A DNA stretch of 64,000 nt, taken from contig OX638355.1 of the NCBI GenBank assembly GCA_951813285.1, positions 3,119,136 through 3,183,135 of the forward strand, written 5' to 3'. Within the stretch, counting starts at the first letter, position 1, and the number at the start of each line of letters is the position of its first letter. Of the stretch, positions 44,631 through 53,648 are shown one piece after another. The position numbers were made by a program, and so were the translations under genes. The DNA is from Terriglobia bacterium. Lineage in GTDB: Bacteria; Acidobacteriota; Terriglobia; Versatilivoradales; Versatilivoraceae. The notes under the pieces are model-generated. The model did not search any database and was not told where the DNA came from. It worked only from the letters and a program-made list of their open reading frames with translations.

Positions 44631-46373
44631 ATGCGTCCGAAACGGTTTTGGAGTCCTTGTCCGCCATCCGGTCTTCCTGTCCCGTGGAAGGTCGTCTCCG
44701 CGGGCCTGATCTTCCTGGGCTGCCTGGCCGGGGGCCTGCAGTCGGGCCGGGTTCAGGCCGAGGAGCCGGCGAAGGCGCAGTTCGTCGACCTTTCCCTAAT
44801 GGTCGCTCCCGAGTTCCCCTGCAGTTGGCCCGGAGCCGGTCCTGGCTTTCAAATCAACCATTACCGGCGGATCGGTCCTCTCAGCGCCTACAACTCGGAT
44901 ATTCTGACGCTGGATGAGAACGTGGGGACCCAGTTCGACGGGCCGACCCATTCGGTGGCTCCGCCCGATTCCGGGAAACCCAACGCCGGTCCCTATGGCC
45001 TGGTATCCGGGGACAAGGTGCCGGCCTGGCAGTTTGTGGGAGAGGCTTGCGTCCTCGACCTTCGGAAACTGCTCGACACCGCACCCAACGGGCATAGCTC
45101 CCTGGTGGAAGCCAGTCACGTCCAGGCCTGGGAACAGAGGCACCGGTCTTTGCAATTTGGCGATGCCGTGCTCTTCTACAGCGGTTTCAGCGATCGGTAC
45201 TACCGTTCTTTCCCATCGGGACGCAGATTCGTTGCCGATCCCCTGGAGGGCAGGACACCGGGTTGGCCCGATCCCTCCCCCCAGGCCATGGAGTACCTGG
45301 CGACCAGAAAAGTGATGACGCTCGGCACCGACAGCCCCAGCATGGGGCCAATCCCGGGCCCCATCGCCGAGGAAACCCACTATGCCGGTCTCAAGCACGG
45401 AATGATCTGGACCGAAGGGGCGACCCGCCTGGGGAAGTTGCCGGCAACTGGGGCCCTTTACTGCACTGTCGGCCTCAAGCATTCCCAGGGGATCGGCGCC
45501 GAATCCAGGGCCTTCGCGATCGTGGGCCAACCCTTGGCCGGACAGTTGATCGAGTCGGCCAGGAACAAGCGGGTCGTCGACCTGTCGGTGCTGCTGGCCG
45601 ACAATCTCCCGGTGTGGTGGCCGGGCAAGGGAGTCGGCAACAACCGTCATCCCTATCTGCGGAGTATCATCCCTCCCTACGGGATGAAGCTCCACCACCT
45701 GGACAGCCACACCGGCACCCACCTGGTCCCGCCGGCCTACGCCCTGCCCCCACCCGGTTTCGACAACCAGACTTACGCTCCGGAGGTGCGGCAGTGGCTG
45801 TCAGCCTACGAGCGGCGGTTCGGGAAGAGGGGGACCAGTCGGGTGACCACCGAACAGGTTCCGCTTTCCCAGACTTGCGGCTGGGCCCGGGTCATCGATG
45901 TCCGGCATCTGATTGGAACTACCTCCAAGGAACAGTGGCCCGTTTCACCGGAGATCACTCCCGCACATATTCAGGAGTATGAAGGCAAGCATGGACCTCT
46001 CAAGAGAGGAGAAATCGTTATTTTCCGCAGCGGTTACAGCGACCGTTATTTCAAGCCGTTTCCGGAAGGCGATCGGTTCATGGCCGATCCTTTGAACGGC
46101 CGGAGCGAGGGATGGCCGGCGCCGGGACCGGAGGCCGTCGTCTACCTGGCCGAACGCGGGATCCGCTGCGTGGGCACCGACGGTCCCACGCTGGGAGGCG
46201 CCGACCCCCGTCGGGCCTTGATGACCTACTGGGCGCTGGGAAGCCGCGGGCTGGTGGGGGTTGAATCCTTGATCGGGCTCGGCGAGGTCCCTCAACGAGC
46301 CTATTTCATCTTCGCGCCCATCAAGATCCGCGACAGTCACGGAGGCCCGGGCAGAGCTCTGGCCCTGTACTGA
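44631..46373 (+). CDS. Exported tandem-domain cyclase-family (kynurenine formamidase-like) protein
   Basis: This protein has about 580 residues. ATG 44631 is chosen over 44571 because GAGGT lies 8 bases before it. A signal sequence (VVSAGLIFLGCLAGGL) is followed by two cyclase domains in one chain. The KynB-type motif HxGxHxDxPxH is half-kept in each. In domain 1 it reads NVGTQFDGPTH (Asp103 and His107 kept, both His ligands replaced), with His250 and Glu262 later. In domain 2 it reads HTGTHLVPPAY (His360 and His364 kept, Asp replaced by Val366, last His by Tyr370), with Tyr533 in the later His place and Glu545 kept. Canonical proteins are single-domain and about 220 residues. The substrate could be an N-formyl or cyclic amide compound. 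Confidence 0.8.
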   Translation: MRPKRFWSPCPPSGLPVPWKVVSAGLIFLGCLAGGLQSGRVQAEEPAKAQFVDLSLMVAPEFPCSWPGAGPGFQINHYRRIGPLSAYNSDILTLDENVGTQFDGPTHSVAPPDSGKPNAGPYGLVSGDKVPAWQFVGEACVLDLRKLLDTAPNGHSSLVEASHVQAWEQRHRSLQFGDAVLFYSGFSDRYYRSFPSGRRFVADPLEGRTPGWPDPSPQAMEYLATRKVMTLGTDSPSMGPIPGPIAEETHYAGLKHGMIWTEGATRLGKLPATGALYCTVGLKHSQGIGAESRAFAIVGQPLAGQLIESARNKRVVDLSVLLADNLPVWWPGKGVGNNRHPYLRSIIPPYGMKLHHLDSHTGTHLVPPAYALPPPGFDNQTYAPEVRQWLSAYERRFGKRGTSRVTTEQVPLSQTCGWARVIDVRHLIGTTSKEQWPVSPEITPAHIQEYEGKHGPLKRGEIVIFRSGYSDRYFKPFPEGDRFMADPLNGRSEGWPAPGPEAVVYLAERGIRCVGTDGPTLGGADPRRALMTYWALGSRGLVGVESLIGLGEVPQRAYFIFAPIKIRDSHGGPGRALALY

Positions 46374-46469
46374 GAGAGAACCCTGAAGCTTCGAGAAACC
46401 ACAACTTCCCGAGCCCCGGTGGTCGGGGCCGGGCTGAGATACGCGGGTTAAAGCCAAGGTGGAGGATTT

Positions 46470-47189
46470 ATGTCGGTAAAGGTGGAGTGGGTAGGACATG
46501 CCTGCTTTCGGGTCTGGCGGGAGGGGGGACCGGTTATCGTCATGGACCCCTACACGCCCAAGACGGTCTACTTGCCGGAGGACGCGGCCAGGGTCGAGGG
46601 CGATACCGTCATCGTCAGCTCACTGACCGACGACGCCCACGGCTACCCGGAGCTGGTACGGGGGCGTGGGAGAGTCATCGATGCTCTGGATGTGGTCGAG
46701 AAGGGACTGGACGTTGAAGTCGACGGCAGCCCGCTGATAACGGTTGGGGCTGCCGAATCACCCATCCACGACAGTGGAAGCCCCAAGGACAACGCCCTCT
46801 ATGCCCTGCAGGTCGGAGGGGTGTGGGTGATGCATATGGGCGATCTCGGATATGGACTGCCGCGGGAGGAAGTGGCTCCCTTCGAAGGGCGATGCGAGGT
46901 GATGCTCGCCATCGTGGGTCAATACAACACCTTGTCCCTGCCCGATCTGGATGCGATGATCGATCATCTCAAGCCCAGGTGGATCGTTCCCATGCATTTT
47001 GCGCTGCCTCCGGTGTCGGGACCCATGCGGCCCCTCCGGGAGTTCCTGGACCGCCGCCGAAGGGATCCCCTGATCTTTCCCAGGTCTTCGGTGGTCGAAT
47101 TTCCCATCGACCTGCCGGTGCTGGATGGCCCAACCATCGTCGCCCTCGAGCCCAGCGGATACCAACCCACTGTCGGTCTGGAAGACTGA
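46470..47189 (+). CDS. MBL-fold protein (UlaG/UPF0173-like) with a degenerate metal motif
   Basis: This 239-residue protein has the fold's start VEWVGHACFRVW and DPYTP, as in UlaG-type lactonases and UPF0173 proteins. The usual HxHxDH motif is replaced by SSLTDDAHG at residues 50-58. Later conserved parts HMGDLGYG and VPMHF are kept, as is ESPIHDSGSPKDNALY. Function as a standard zinc hydrolase is doubtful; it could use another metal arrangement. GGTGGAGG lies 6 bases before the ATG. A paralog is at 48257-48964. Confidence 0.8.
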   Translation: MSVKVEWVGHACFRVWREGGPVIVMDPYTPKTVYLPEDAARVEGDTVIVSSLTDDAHGYPELVRGRGRVIDALDVVEKGLDVEVDGSPLITVGAAESPIHDSGSPKDNALYALQVGGVWVMHMGDLGYGLPREEVAPFEGRCEVMLAIVGQYNTLSLPDLDAMIDHLKPRWIVPMHFALPPVSGPMRPLREFLDRRRRDPLIFPRSSVVEFPIDLPVLDGPTIVALEPSGYQPTVGLED

Positions 47190-47249
47190 TTGAACGAAAG
47201 CCCGGAATGCCTCCGGGCCGCCTACCGGGTCGCCGGGAGGAGGTAAGAA

Positions 47250-48266
47250 GTGAAAATCGGTGTCAACACGCTTTTCCTGCTGCCCTTCGATTTCGAAGAA
47301 GGCTTGGATTTCGCCCAAAAGCAGGGCCTCGAGATGATCGAGATCGCCTGTTTGGGGGAAGCCAGCAAGAAGTATTGCGATCCTCAAAAGCTGCTGTCCG
47401 ACGGGGAAGCACTAAAGCGCTGGAAGGGCGCCCTGAAAGACCACGGCTTGACCATCAGCGCCTATTCGGCTCACGGGAACGGACTCTCCCCCGACCCGGC
47501 CGAAGCCAGGCAATACTCCGAGCATTTTCGCAGAGTCTGCCGCCTGGCCGAGGCCACGGGCGTGGATCTGTTGACATTGAACGCCGGCAGCCCGCCGGGA
47601 GCGCCCGGAGATGCCTGTCCCTGTTGGGTGGTGGACCCCACCAACGCCCGCAACCGGGCCATTCTGCGCTGGCAGTGGGAAGAGCGGGTCATTCCCTTCT
47701 GGCGGGAACACGCCGCGGTTGCCCGCGATCATGGCTGCCGGCTGGCTTTCGAGCCCTGGATCGGCGACATCGTGCACACTCCGATGACGGTCATGAAGTT
47801 GCGGGAAGCCGTTGGACCGATTGTGGGTTGCAACCTGGATCCGTCGCATCTCTTCGTCCAGCACATCGACGTGCTGGAGACCATCGCCTACCTGGGGGAT
47901 CGGCTCCTGCACGTCCATATCAAGGATACCCGCATGGAGCCCCGCAACCTGAAGCTGCAGGGACTGTTGGACACCACCCAGACTCCGGCCAATCCCGAAA
48001 AGCGGTCCTGGACCTTCAACTTGATCGGCTGGGGCCACGATCGGAAGTTCTGGCGTGATTTCATCAACACCTTGCGCTTTATCGGGTATGAGGGAGCCCT
48101 CTCGGTTGAGATGGAGTGCGACTATATGGATGTGCGGGAGGGGTTGGAAAAATCCATCGAGTTCCTCAAACCCCTGGTGATGGGGGCGCCTCCCAAGAAA
48201 GGGACCGGCTGGTGGGAGTTGGCAGGTTTCCATCAGATCACCGAGGACAACGTAGATTGGCCGTAA
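47250..48266 (+). CDS. Xylose isomerase-like TIM-barrel protein (sugar phosphate isomerase/epimerase), copy 1
   Basis: This 338-residue protein is an AP-endonuclease-2/xylose-isomerase-like barrel. Metal ligands typical of the fold are visible: Glu in LAFEPW, Asp in CNLDPSHLF, His in HVHIKDTR and Glu in LSVEMECD. The start is GTG, with GGAGGAGG before it. The stop overlaps the second MBL gene's start, so the two are coupled. A paralog lies at 50084-51052 with NLDPSHLF and HVHAKDTR. The substrate may be a keto sugar or a hydroxy acid derivative. Confidence 0.85.
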   Translation: MKIGVNTLFLLPFDFEEGLDFAQKQGLEMIEIACLGEASKKYCDPQKLLSDGEALKRWKGALKDHGLTISAYSAHGNGLSPDPAEARQYSEHFRRVCRLAEATGVDLLTLNAGSPPGAPGDACPCWVVDPTNARNRAILRWQWEERVIPFWREHAAVARDHGCRLAFEPWIGDIVHTPMTVMKLREAVGPIVGCNLDPSHLFVQHIDVLETIAYLGDRLLHVHIKDTRMEPRNLKLQGLLDTTQTPANPEKRSWTFNLIGWGHDRKFWRDFINTLRFIGYEGALSVEMECDYMDVREGLEKSIEFLKPLVMGAPPKKGTGWWELAGFHQITEDNVDWP

Positions 48267-48964
48267 ATTTCGAGTGGGTGGGCCATGCCTGCTTTCGCAT
48301 CTGGCGGGACGGCGGCCCGGTCATTGTTACCGATCCCTTTTCGCCGACGCGCCTGGGCTTGCCGGGCGGATCGGCCATCCATGGGGACCTGGCTATTGTC
48401 AGCTCCCTGGATGACCAGGCGCACGGAGATCCCGGGCTGATCCACGGGGCTCCTGAAGTCATCAACGCCCTCGACCTGGCGCGGGAAAACCGCCGGGTCG
48501 AGGTGGACGGCAACCCGCTGATTCCACTGGGCGCGGCCGAATCGCCCCTTCACGACAGCGGCAGCCCCAAGGACAACGCGCTCTACGCCTTCAAGGTGGA
48601 GGACCTCTGGATCCTGCATCTGGGAGATCTGGGTTACGGCCCCAGCCCGGCCGAACTGTCGATCTTCGAGGGCAAGTGCGATGTCCTGCTGGCCATCGCC
48701 GGTCAGGCCAACACGCTCAATCTGGAAGAGCTGTCGAGTCTTATCGACCAATTGCAGCCGCGTTGGATCATCCCCATGCACTACTTGCTGTGGTGGCCCA
48801 GCAGGATGCGCCCCCTGGGTGACTTCCTGAAGACCCGCCCCGCCGACCCCTTGATCCATACACGGTCCACTACCGTTCAGCTCTCGTCGGGACCGGCGGG
48901 ATGGAAGAAGCCGGCCATCCTGGTGCTGGAGGCTTCCGCCGATCCCAGAAGACGCCAGTGCTGA
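48257..48964 (+). CDS. MBL-fold protein, paralog of the 46470 gene, same degenerate motif
   Basis: This protein has about 235 residues. The chosen start is TTG 48257, which overlaps the isomerase stop by 10 bases. A longer upstream reading frame runs through the isomerase gene. It is closely related to the 46470 protein (WVGHACFRIW, DPFSPT, SSLDDQAHG, ESPLHDSGSPKDNALYA, HLGDLGYG). The SSLxDxAHG segment again replaces HxHxDH, so the change is shared by both paralogs and is not a sequencing error. Confidence 0.8.
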   Translation: MAVNFEWVGHACFRIWRDGGPVIVTDPFSPTRLGLPGGSAIHGDLAIVSSLDDQAHGDPGLIHGAPEVINALDLARENRRVEVDGNPLIPLGAAESPLHDSGSPKDNALYAFKVEDLWILHLGDLGYGPSPAELSIFEGKCDVLLAIAGQANTLNLEELSSLIDQLQPRWIIPMHYLLWWPSRMRPLGDFLKTRPADPLIHTRSTTVQLSSGPAGWKKPAILVLEASADPRRRQC

Positions 48965-48993
48965 CGAAAATCTCCGGATGCTCCGGCGCCGCC

Positions 48994-50037
48994 ATGGATG
49001 AAGCCCGATCAAGGGAAATGTCGGAACCAAACCGGGCAGATCGAGCCCGCCTACCGTCGCCCCGGCAGTTCCTGAAGACCGGCGCCCGGCTGAGCCGGGC
49101 CGCGGTGATCGCCTTTGCCGAGGGACCGGCCTACCACTCCGACGGGAGTGTCTACTTCAGCGACATCATCAACAATCGGGTGATGAAACTGGCGGCGGAC
49201 GGGCAGCTCTCCGTCTTCAGGGCGGACAGCGGCAGGACCAATGGAAACCTGTTCGACAGCCGAGGGAGGCTGGTCAGTTGCGAGGGCTGCGAAATGGGTT
49301 CGGGTGGCCGTCGTCGGATCGTACGCACCGATCTGGAAACCGGCCAGGTCGAGGTGTTGACGGAACGATTTGAAGGCCGGCGTTACAATAGCCCCAACGA
49401 CTTGGCCATCGACCGAAAGGGACGTGTCTATTTCACCGATCCCTGTTATGGCGACCGTTCTGCCATGGAGATGGCTGTCGAAGCCGTCTATCGTCTGGAC
49501 TGCGACGGAAGAGTCTCCAGAATATTGGAGCAGCCTGCAATCCAGCAGCCCAACGGGATCGCGGTCAGTCCGGACGACCGTTTTCTCTATGTAGCGGACT
49601 ACAACATCAGTCCGGGGGGAGCCCGAAAAATCTGGGGGTTTGAGCTCGATCCCGGGGGGTTGCCTTCCGGACAAACCCTGGTCTACGACTTCGGTGTGGG
49701 GCGACCCGGTGACGGTCTGCGCGTTGATATGCAAGGAAACCTGTGGACGGCTGCCGGAATTACCCTGCCGAAACGAGAGGGAGAATCCAGTGTCAACCCG
49801 GCAGGGATTTATGTGATTTCTCCTCAGGGCAGACTGTTGGACAGGATACCCATCCCGGAAGACGTGGTGACCAACATGACCTTTGGGGGGCGCGACAAGA
49901 AAACCCTTTATGTGACTGCCGGCAAGAGCCTCTTCAAGATCGGCATCAACGTGCACGGTTACAGTCCTTTTCCCCCGTTGAATCCGGGAACCGGGCAGCA
50001 GGCGGCCGGCCAAGCAGGGAGGATGTCCCGGCCCTGA
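48994..50037 (+). CDS. SMP-30/gluconolactonase-family protein
   Basis: This six-bladed propeller has about 347 residues from ATG 48994; ATG 49018 is equally possible, and neither has a good ribosome site. Metal-ligand segments of the family are AEGP (Glu43), SPNDLAID, and NGIAVSPDDRFLYVAD. Family members hydrolyse aldonolactones. The neighbours are a lactonase-type MBL pair and two isomerases, which fits sugar acid catabolism. No signal peptide is evident. Confidence 0.8.
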   Translation: MDEARSREMSEPNRADRARLPSPRQFLKTGARLSRAAVIAFAEGPAYHSDGSVYFSDIINNRVMKLAADGQLSVFRADSGRTNGNLFDSRGRLVSCEGCEMGSGGRRRIVRTDLETGQVEVLTERFEGRRYNSPNDLAIDRKGRVYFTDPCYGDRSAMEMAVEAVYRLDCDGRVSRILEQPAIQQPNGIAVSPDDRFLYVADYNISPGGARKIWGFELDPGGLPSGQTLVYDFGVGRPGDGLRVDMQGNLWTAAGITLPKREGESSVNPAGIYVISPQGRLLDRIPIPEDVVTNMTFGGRDKKTLYVTAGKSLFKIGINVHGYSPFPPLNPGTGQQAAGQAGRMSRP

Positions 50038-50083
50038 ATGAATTCAGTAGAACACAACCAACATTCCAACGCTGGAGCCGACC

Positions 50084-51052
50084 ATGAAAATAGGACTATT
50101 TACCGATGGGCTTCCCGATCTTTCCTTCACCGATGCCCTGGACTGGGTGGTGGAGGAGGGAATCGAGGCCGTTGAGATCGCCACCGGGGGATTCTCCAAG
50201 GCGTCCCACTGCGACGCGGACCGGTTACTTGCCGATGCCGGGGCGCGATCGGCATTCAAGGCTGCCGTCGATAGCCGCAATCTGGTTATCAGCGCCTTGA
50301 ACTGCAACGGAAATCCGGTGGATCCCCAGCCGGAAAGGGGCAAGAAACATAGCCAGGACCTCTTCAAGTGCATCGAGCTGGCTCAAGAACTGGGAGTGGA
50401 TACGGTGGTCGCCATGAGCGGCTGCCCGGGAGATCCCAGCGGGACTCCCTACCCCAACTGGGTAGCCCACAGCTTCCAGCAGGAGTTCCTGGACCTTCTC
50501 GAGTGGCAGTGGGATGAGGTTCTGACGCCGTTCTGGAAAAAGGCAGGCCAGTTTGCGGCAGACCACGGAGTCCGGGTCGCCATCGAGATGCACCCCGGGC
50601 AGGCGGTCTTCAGCACCCCCGGAATGCTGCGGCTGCGCGAGATCGCCGGCCCCTCGGTGGGAGCCAACCTGGATCCCAGCCACCTGTTCTACCAGGGAAT
50701 GGAACCGAGTTGGGTGGTTCAGAACCTGGGCCCCGACTTCGTCTTCCATGTGCATGCCAAGGACACCCGGATCGACCGCCACAAGATGGCTTTGAGCGGC
50801 GGAATAGACCTGACTCCCATGCACCTGGTTCTGGAGAGGTCCTGGGGATATCGGACCCTGGGGTTCGGCCACGGAGAGCTGTGGTGGCGGGAATTTATCA
50901 GCGCCCTGCGATCGGTCGGTTACGACGGGGTGCTGAGCATCGAGCACGAGGACTCCTTGATGAGCGCGCCGGAAGGCATCGTCAAGAGCGTCGAGTTCCT
51001 CGAGCCCCTCCTCCTGAGGACCATGCCCGAGGAAAATCCACCCTGGCTATAG
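50084..51052 (+). CDS. Xylose isomerase-like TIM-barrel protein, copy 2
   Basis: This 322-residue paralog of the 47250 protein has Glu in VAIEMHPG, Asp in NLDPSHLF, His in HVHAKDTR and Glu in LSIEHED as the predicted metal site. It follows the SMP-30 gene by 46 bases, and the first Gfo gene begins 10 bases after its stop. The two isomerases differ mainly at their C termini, where copy 1 has an extra GWWELAGFHQ tail. Confidence 0.85.
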   Translation: MKIGLFTDGLPDLSFTDALDWVVEEGIEAVEIATGGFSKASHCDADRLLADAGARSAFKAAVDSRNLVISALNCNGNPVDPQPERGKKHSQDLFKCIELAQELGVDTVVAMSGCPGDPSGTPYPNWVAHSFQQEFLDLLEWQWDEVLTPFWKKAGQFAADHGVRVAIEMHPGQAVFSTPGMLRLREIAGPSVGANLDPSHLFYQGMEPSWVVQNLGPDFVFHVHAKDTRIDRHKMALSGGIDLTPMHLVLERSWGYRTLGFGHGELWWREFISALRSVGYDGVLSIEHEDSLMSAPEGIVKSVEFLEPLLLRTMPEENPPWL

Positions 51053-51062
51053 TCGGACCACC

Positions 51063-52220
51063 ATGAACTCATTGGGTGTGGGCGTCATCGGCATGGGGTG
51101 GATGGGAAATACCCACAGCCGGGCCTACCGCCAGCTTAGAGACCGCTTTCCGGAATTGGAGACGGAGGTGCGTCTGGTCTGCTGCGCCGATGCCGTCGCC
51201 GAGCGGGCGCGGGAAGGGGCCGCCCGGCACGGTTTCGAGGGCCACACCACCGACTGGTCCTCTCTGATCGAGAACGATCGGATCGCGGCGGTGAGTGTGA
51301 CCACTCCCAACGACAGCCACCTGGAAATCGTGAGCGCGGCGGCCCGAGCGGGCAAGCACATCCTCTGTGAGAAACCCGTGGGCAAGACCCCGCCGGAGAC
51401 GGTGGCCATTCGGAGAGTGGTCGAGCGATGCGGCGTGCTGACCCTGGTGGGCTTCAATTACCGTTGGGCTCCCATGGTTCAATACGCCAGGCAGCTCATC
51501 CGGGAAGGGCGCCTCGGTGAGATCACTCACTTCCGCAGCCGCTATTTCGAAGGCTATGCCCGCAATCCGGAAGAACCCGTTTCCTGGCGCTTCGATCAAT
51601 CCATCTCCGGGACCGGTGTGTTGAACGACATGCTCTCCCACACCACCGATCTGGCCCACTTTCTGGTGGGTCCCATCAAACGGGTGGCAGCCAATCGAAA
51701 GACCTGGATCGGAAGCCGGCCCCCGGGTGGCGCCGAAGGTTCCAGCCTGCCCCGCCGGCCGGTCACCAACGAGGACTACGTGGGCGGTCTGGTTCAGTTC
51801 GAGAACGATGCCCGGGGAAGCTTCGAAGCTTGCCGTGTCATTACCGGTCCGCAGCAGGAGTTGAAAGTGGAGGTGAACGGCGCCACCGGATCCATTATCT
51901 GGGACTTCGAGCGCATGAACGAGTTGCAGGTCTATGTCAATCCGGGGCGGGAACCGCTTCGGCAGGGATACACTCGTCTGTTCAGCAACCCGGAGTATCC
52001 CTATCACGGCCACTTCAATCCGGGCCAGGGCACCAGCTTGGGATACGAGGACCTGAAAATCATCGAGGCCTCCCGTTTCGTCAAGTCGATCGTGGAGGGA
52101 AAACAGGCGACACCGGGGGTTCGGGCAGCCACCGAGGTGGCCGCCGTACACGCGGCGGTGGAGCGTTCCTGGGAGTCCGATCAGTGGCAGGAGGTTGGAG
52201 GAGTGGAGAGTGGAGGGTGA
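51063..52220 (+). CDS. Gfo/Idh/MocA-family oxidoreductase, copy 1
   Basis: This 385-residue NAD(P)-dependent dehydrogenase has the Rossmann start GVGVIGMGWMGNTHSRAYR, the EKPVGK motif (CEKPVGKTPPE) with the catalytic Lys, and the C-terminal domain with FNYRWAPMVQYARQL. The enzymes oxidise sugars, inositols or related polyols. The last residues (GGVESGG) and the TGA are encoded by a GAGTGGAGAGTGGAG repeat. It is a close paralog of the next gene. Confidence 0.9.
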   Translation: MNSLGVGVIGMGWMGNTHSRAYRQLRDRFPELETEVRLVCCADAVAERAREGAARHGFEGHTTDWSSLIENDRIAAVSVTTPNDSHLEIVSAAARAGKHILCEKPVGKTPPETVAIRRVVERCGVLTLVGFNYRWAPMVQYARQLIREGRLGEITHFRSRYFEGYARNPEEPVSWRFDQSISGTGVLNDMLSHTTDLAHFLVGPIKRVAANRKTWIGSRPPGGAEGSSLPRRPVTNEDYVGGLVQFENDARGSFEACRVITGPQQELKVEVNGATGSIIWDFERMNELQVYVNPGREPLRQGYTRLFSNPEYPYHGHFNPGQGTSLGYEDLKIIEASRFVKSIVEGKQATPGVRAATEVAAVHAAVERSWESDQWQEVGGVESGG

Positions 52221-52375
52221 AGAGTGGAGAGTGGAGAGTGGAGGGTTCTGGGGGCAGGCAAGCGGTTGATGAATTGGTTGCATTCTTCCAGCGTCTCGGA
52301 TTTAGCCGGAATGAACAACCTTCACGGAATTCACCACCAACAACTCACCACTATTCACTCTCCACTCTCCACTAA
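52197..52375. repeat. Short element with long inverted arms (GAGTGGAGAG type)
   Basis: The left arm at 52197-52247 (GTGGAGAGTGGAG repeated) faces the complementary right arm at 52343-52374 (TTCACTCTCCACTCTCCACT). The element separates the two Gfo genes and supplies the stop of the first. A short open stretch on the minus strand (AKSETLEECNQFINRL) lies in the centre. Confidence 0.6.
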
Positions 52376-52387
52376 AAGCAAGGAGTC

Positions 52388-53569
52388 ATGATGGCACATG
52401 AAATCGGTATTGGCGTCATCGGCATGGGCTGGGTCGGGACGGTGCACAGCCGCGTCTACGGCCAGGTGGCGGATCGGTTTCGAGACAGCGGGCTCCGCCC
52501 CCGCCTGGTCATCTGCGCTGACGAGGTGGAAGCTCGGGCCAGGGAGGGTCAGGAGCGATTCGGCTTCGAGCAGCGGACCACCGACTGGAAAGAGGTTGTC
52601 GAAAACGACTCCGTTCAGGCCATCAGCGTCGCCTCGCCCAACCACCTGCACCTGGAAGTCGTGCGCGCAGCCGCGGCGGCCGGCAAGGACATCTTCTGCG
52701 AGAAGCCGGTGGGCATGGGGCCGCTGCAGACTGTCGAGATTGAAGGGATCGCACGGCGGGCCAATGTCATCAGTTGGGTCGGTTACAATTACCGCTGGGC
52801 TCCGCTGGTCCAATACGCCCGCAAGCTCGTTCAGGAGGGCAAGCTGGGGGAGGTGACCCACTATCGCGGTCGTTTTCTGGTGGGTTACGGCAGGGACCCC
52901 CATGGAGTCCTCTCCTGGCGATTTCAGAAGGAATGGTCGGGCACCGGCACCCTGGGCGACCTCATCTCCCACGTGGCCGACATGGCCCACTCCATGGTTG
53001 GACCGGTGAAGCGCCTGACCAGCACCAGCCACACCTTCATCACCGAGCGCCCTCTGGTCCCCAAGGGGTCCGGCACCCACTTTTCCACAGGCTCGGCCGA
53101 TGACCCCAAGGGGCCGGTCACCAACGAAGACTACGTGAGTGCGCTGGTTGAATTCGGCAACGGGGCCCGGGGGACCTTCGAAGCCTGCCGGGTGATCAAG
53201 GGGCCCGGCTGTGAAATGGCCTTTGAGCTGAACGGAACCCGGGGAGCGTTGAAGTGGGACTTCGAGCGCATGAATGAGCTTCAGCTCCATCTGCCCGACA
53301 GCGCCACCGAGCGTGACGGCACCACCTTGATTCAAGGTAGTCCCGACCATCCCTCCTACGTGGATTTCTACACGGGCCCGGCCATCAGCATGAGCTACGA
53401 TGACCTCAAGTTGATCGAGACGGTGGAGTTTCTCAACTCGGTGGCCAGTCGAAAACAGGGAGAGCCGGGATTCAAGGAGGCCTTGGCCGTGGCCGAGGTC
53501 CAGGAGGCCATGCAGCGTTCCTGGAAGTCCCAATGCTGGGAAGAGGTCCACAGTCTGAGACGAGACTAA
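52388..53569 (+). CDS. Gfo/Idh/MocA-family oxidoreductase, copy 2
   Basis: This 393-residue paralog of copy 1 has [16 protein letters not shown], the [12 protein letters not shown] motif and [22 protein letters not shown] lies just before ATG 52388; a second in-frame ATG follows directly. The strong resemblance to copy 1 along the whole chain suggests a tandem duplication, now separated by a repeat element. Confidence 0.9.
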   Translation: MMAHEIGIGVIGMGWVGTVHSRVYGQVADRFRDSGLRPRLVICADEVEARAREGQERFGFEQRTTDWKEVVENDSVQAISVASPNHLHLEVVRAAAAAGKDIFCEKPVGMGPLQTVEIEGIARRANVISWVGYNYRWAPLVQYARKLVQEGKLGEVTHYRGRFLVGYGRDPHGVLSWRFQKEWSGTGTLGDLISHVADMAHSMVGPVKRLTSTSHTFITERPLVPKGSGTHFSTGSADDPKGPVTNEDYVSALVEFGNGARGTFEACRVIKGPGCEMAFELNGTRGALKWDFERMNELQLHLPDSATERDGTTLIQGSPDHPSYVDFYTGPAISMSYDDLKLIETVEFLNSVASRKQGEPGFKEALAVAEVQEAMQRSWKSQCWEEVHSLRRD

Positions 53570-53648
53570 AGGGACCGGATGTCTCAGAAATTACATGAAT
53601 AGTAGTTTTCTAATTTTATCATTAAAAAGGTCTTAGTGAGGTATGTAG
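53570..53648. other. AT-rich spacer before the third Gfo gene
   Basis: The spacer (TAGTTTTCTAATTTTATCA) is the most AT-rich stretch in this half of the window and could hold an internal promoter. A GTGAGG sequence lies about 10 bases before ATG 53649. Confidence 0.35.
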
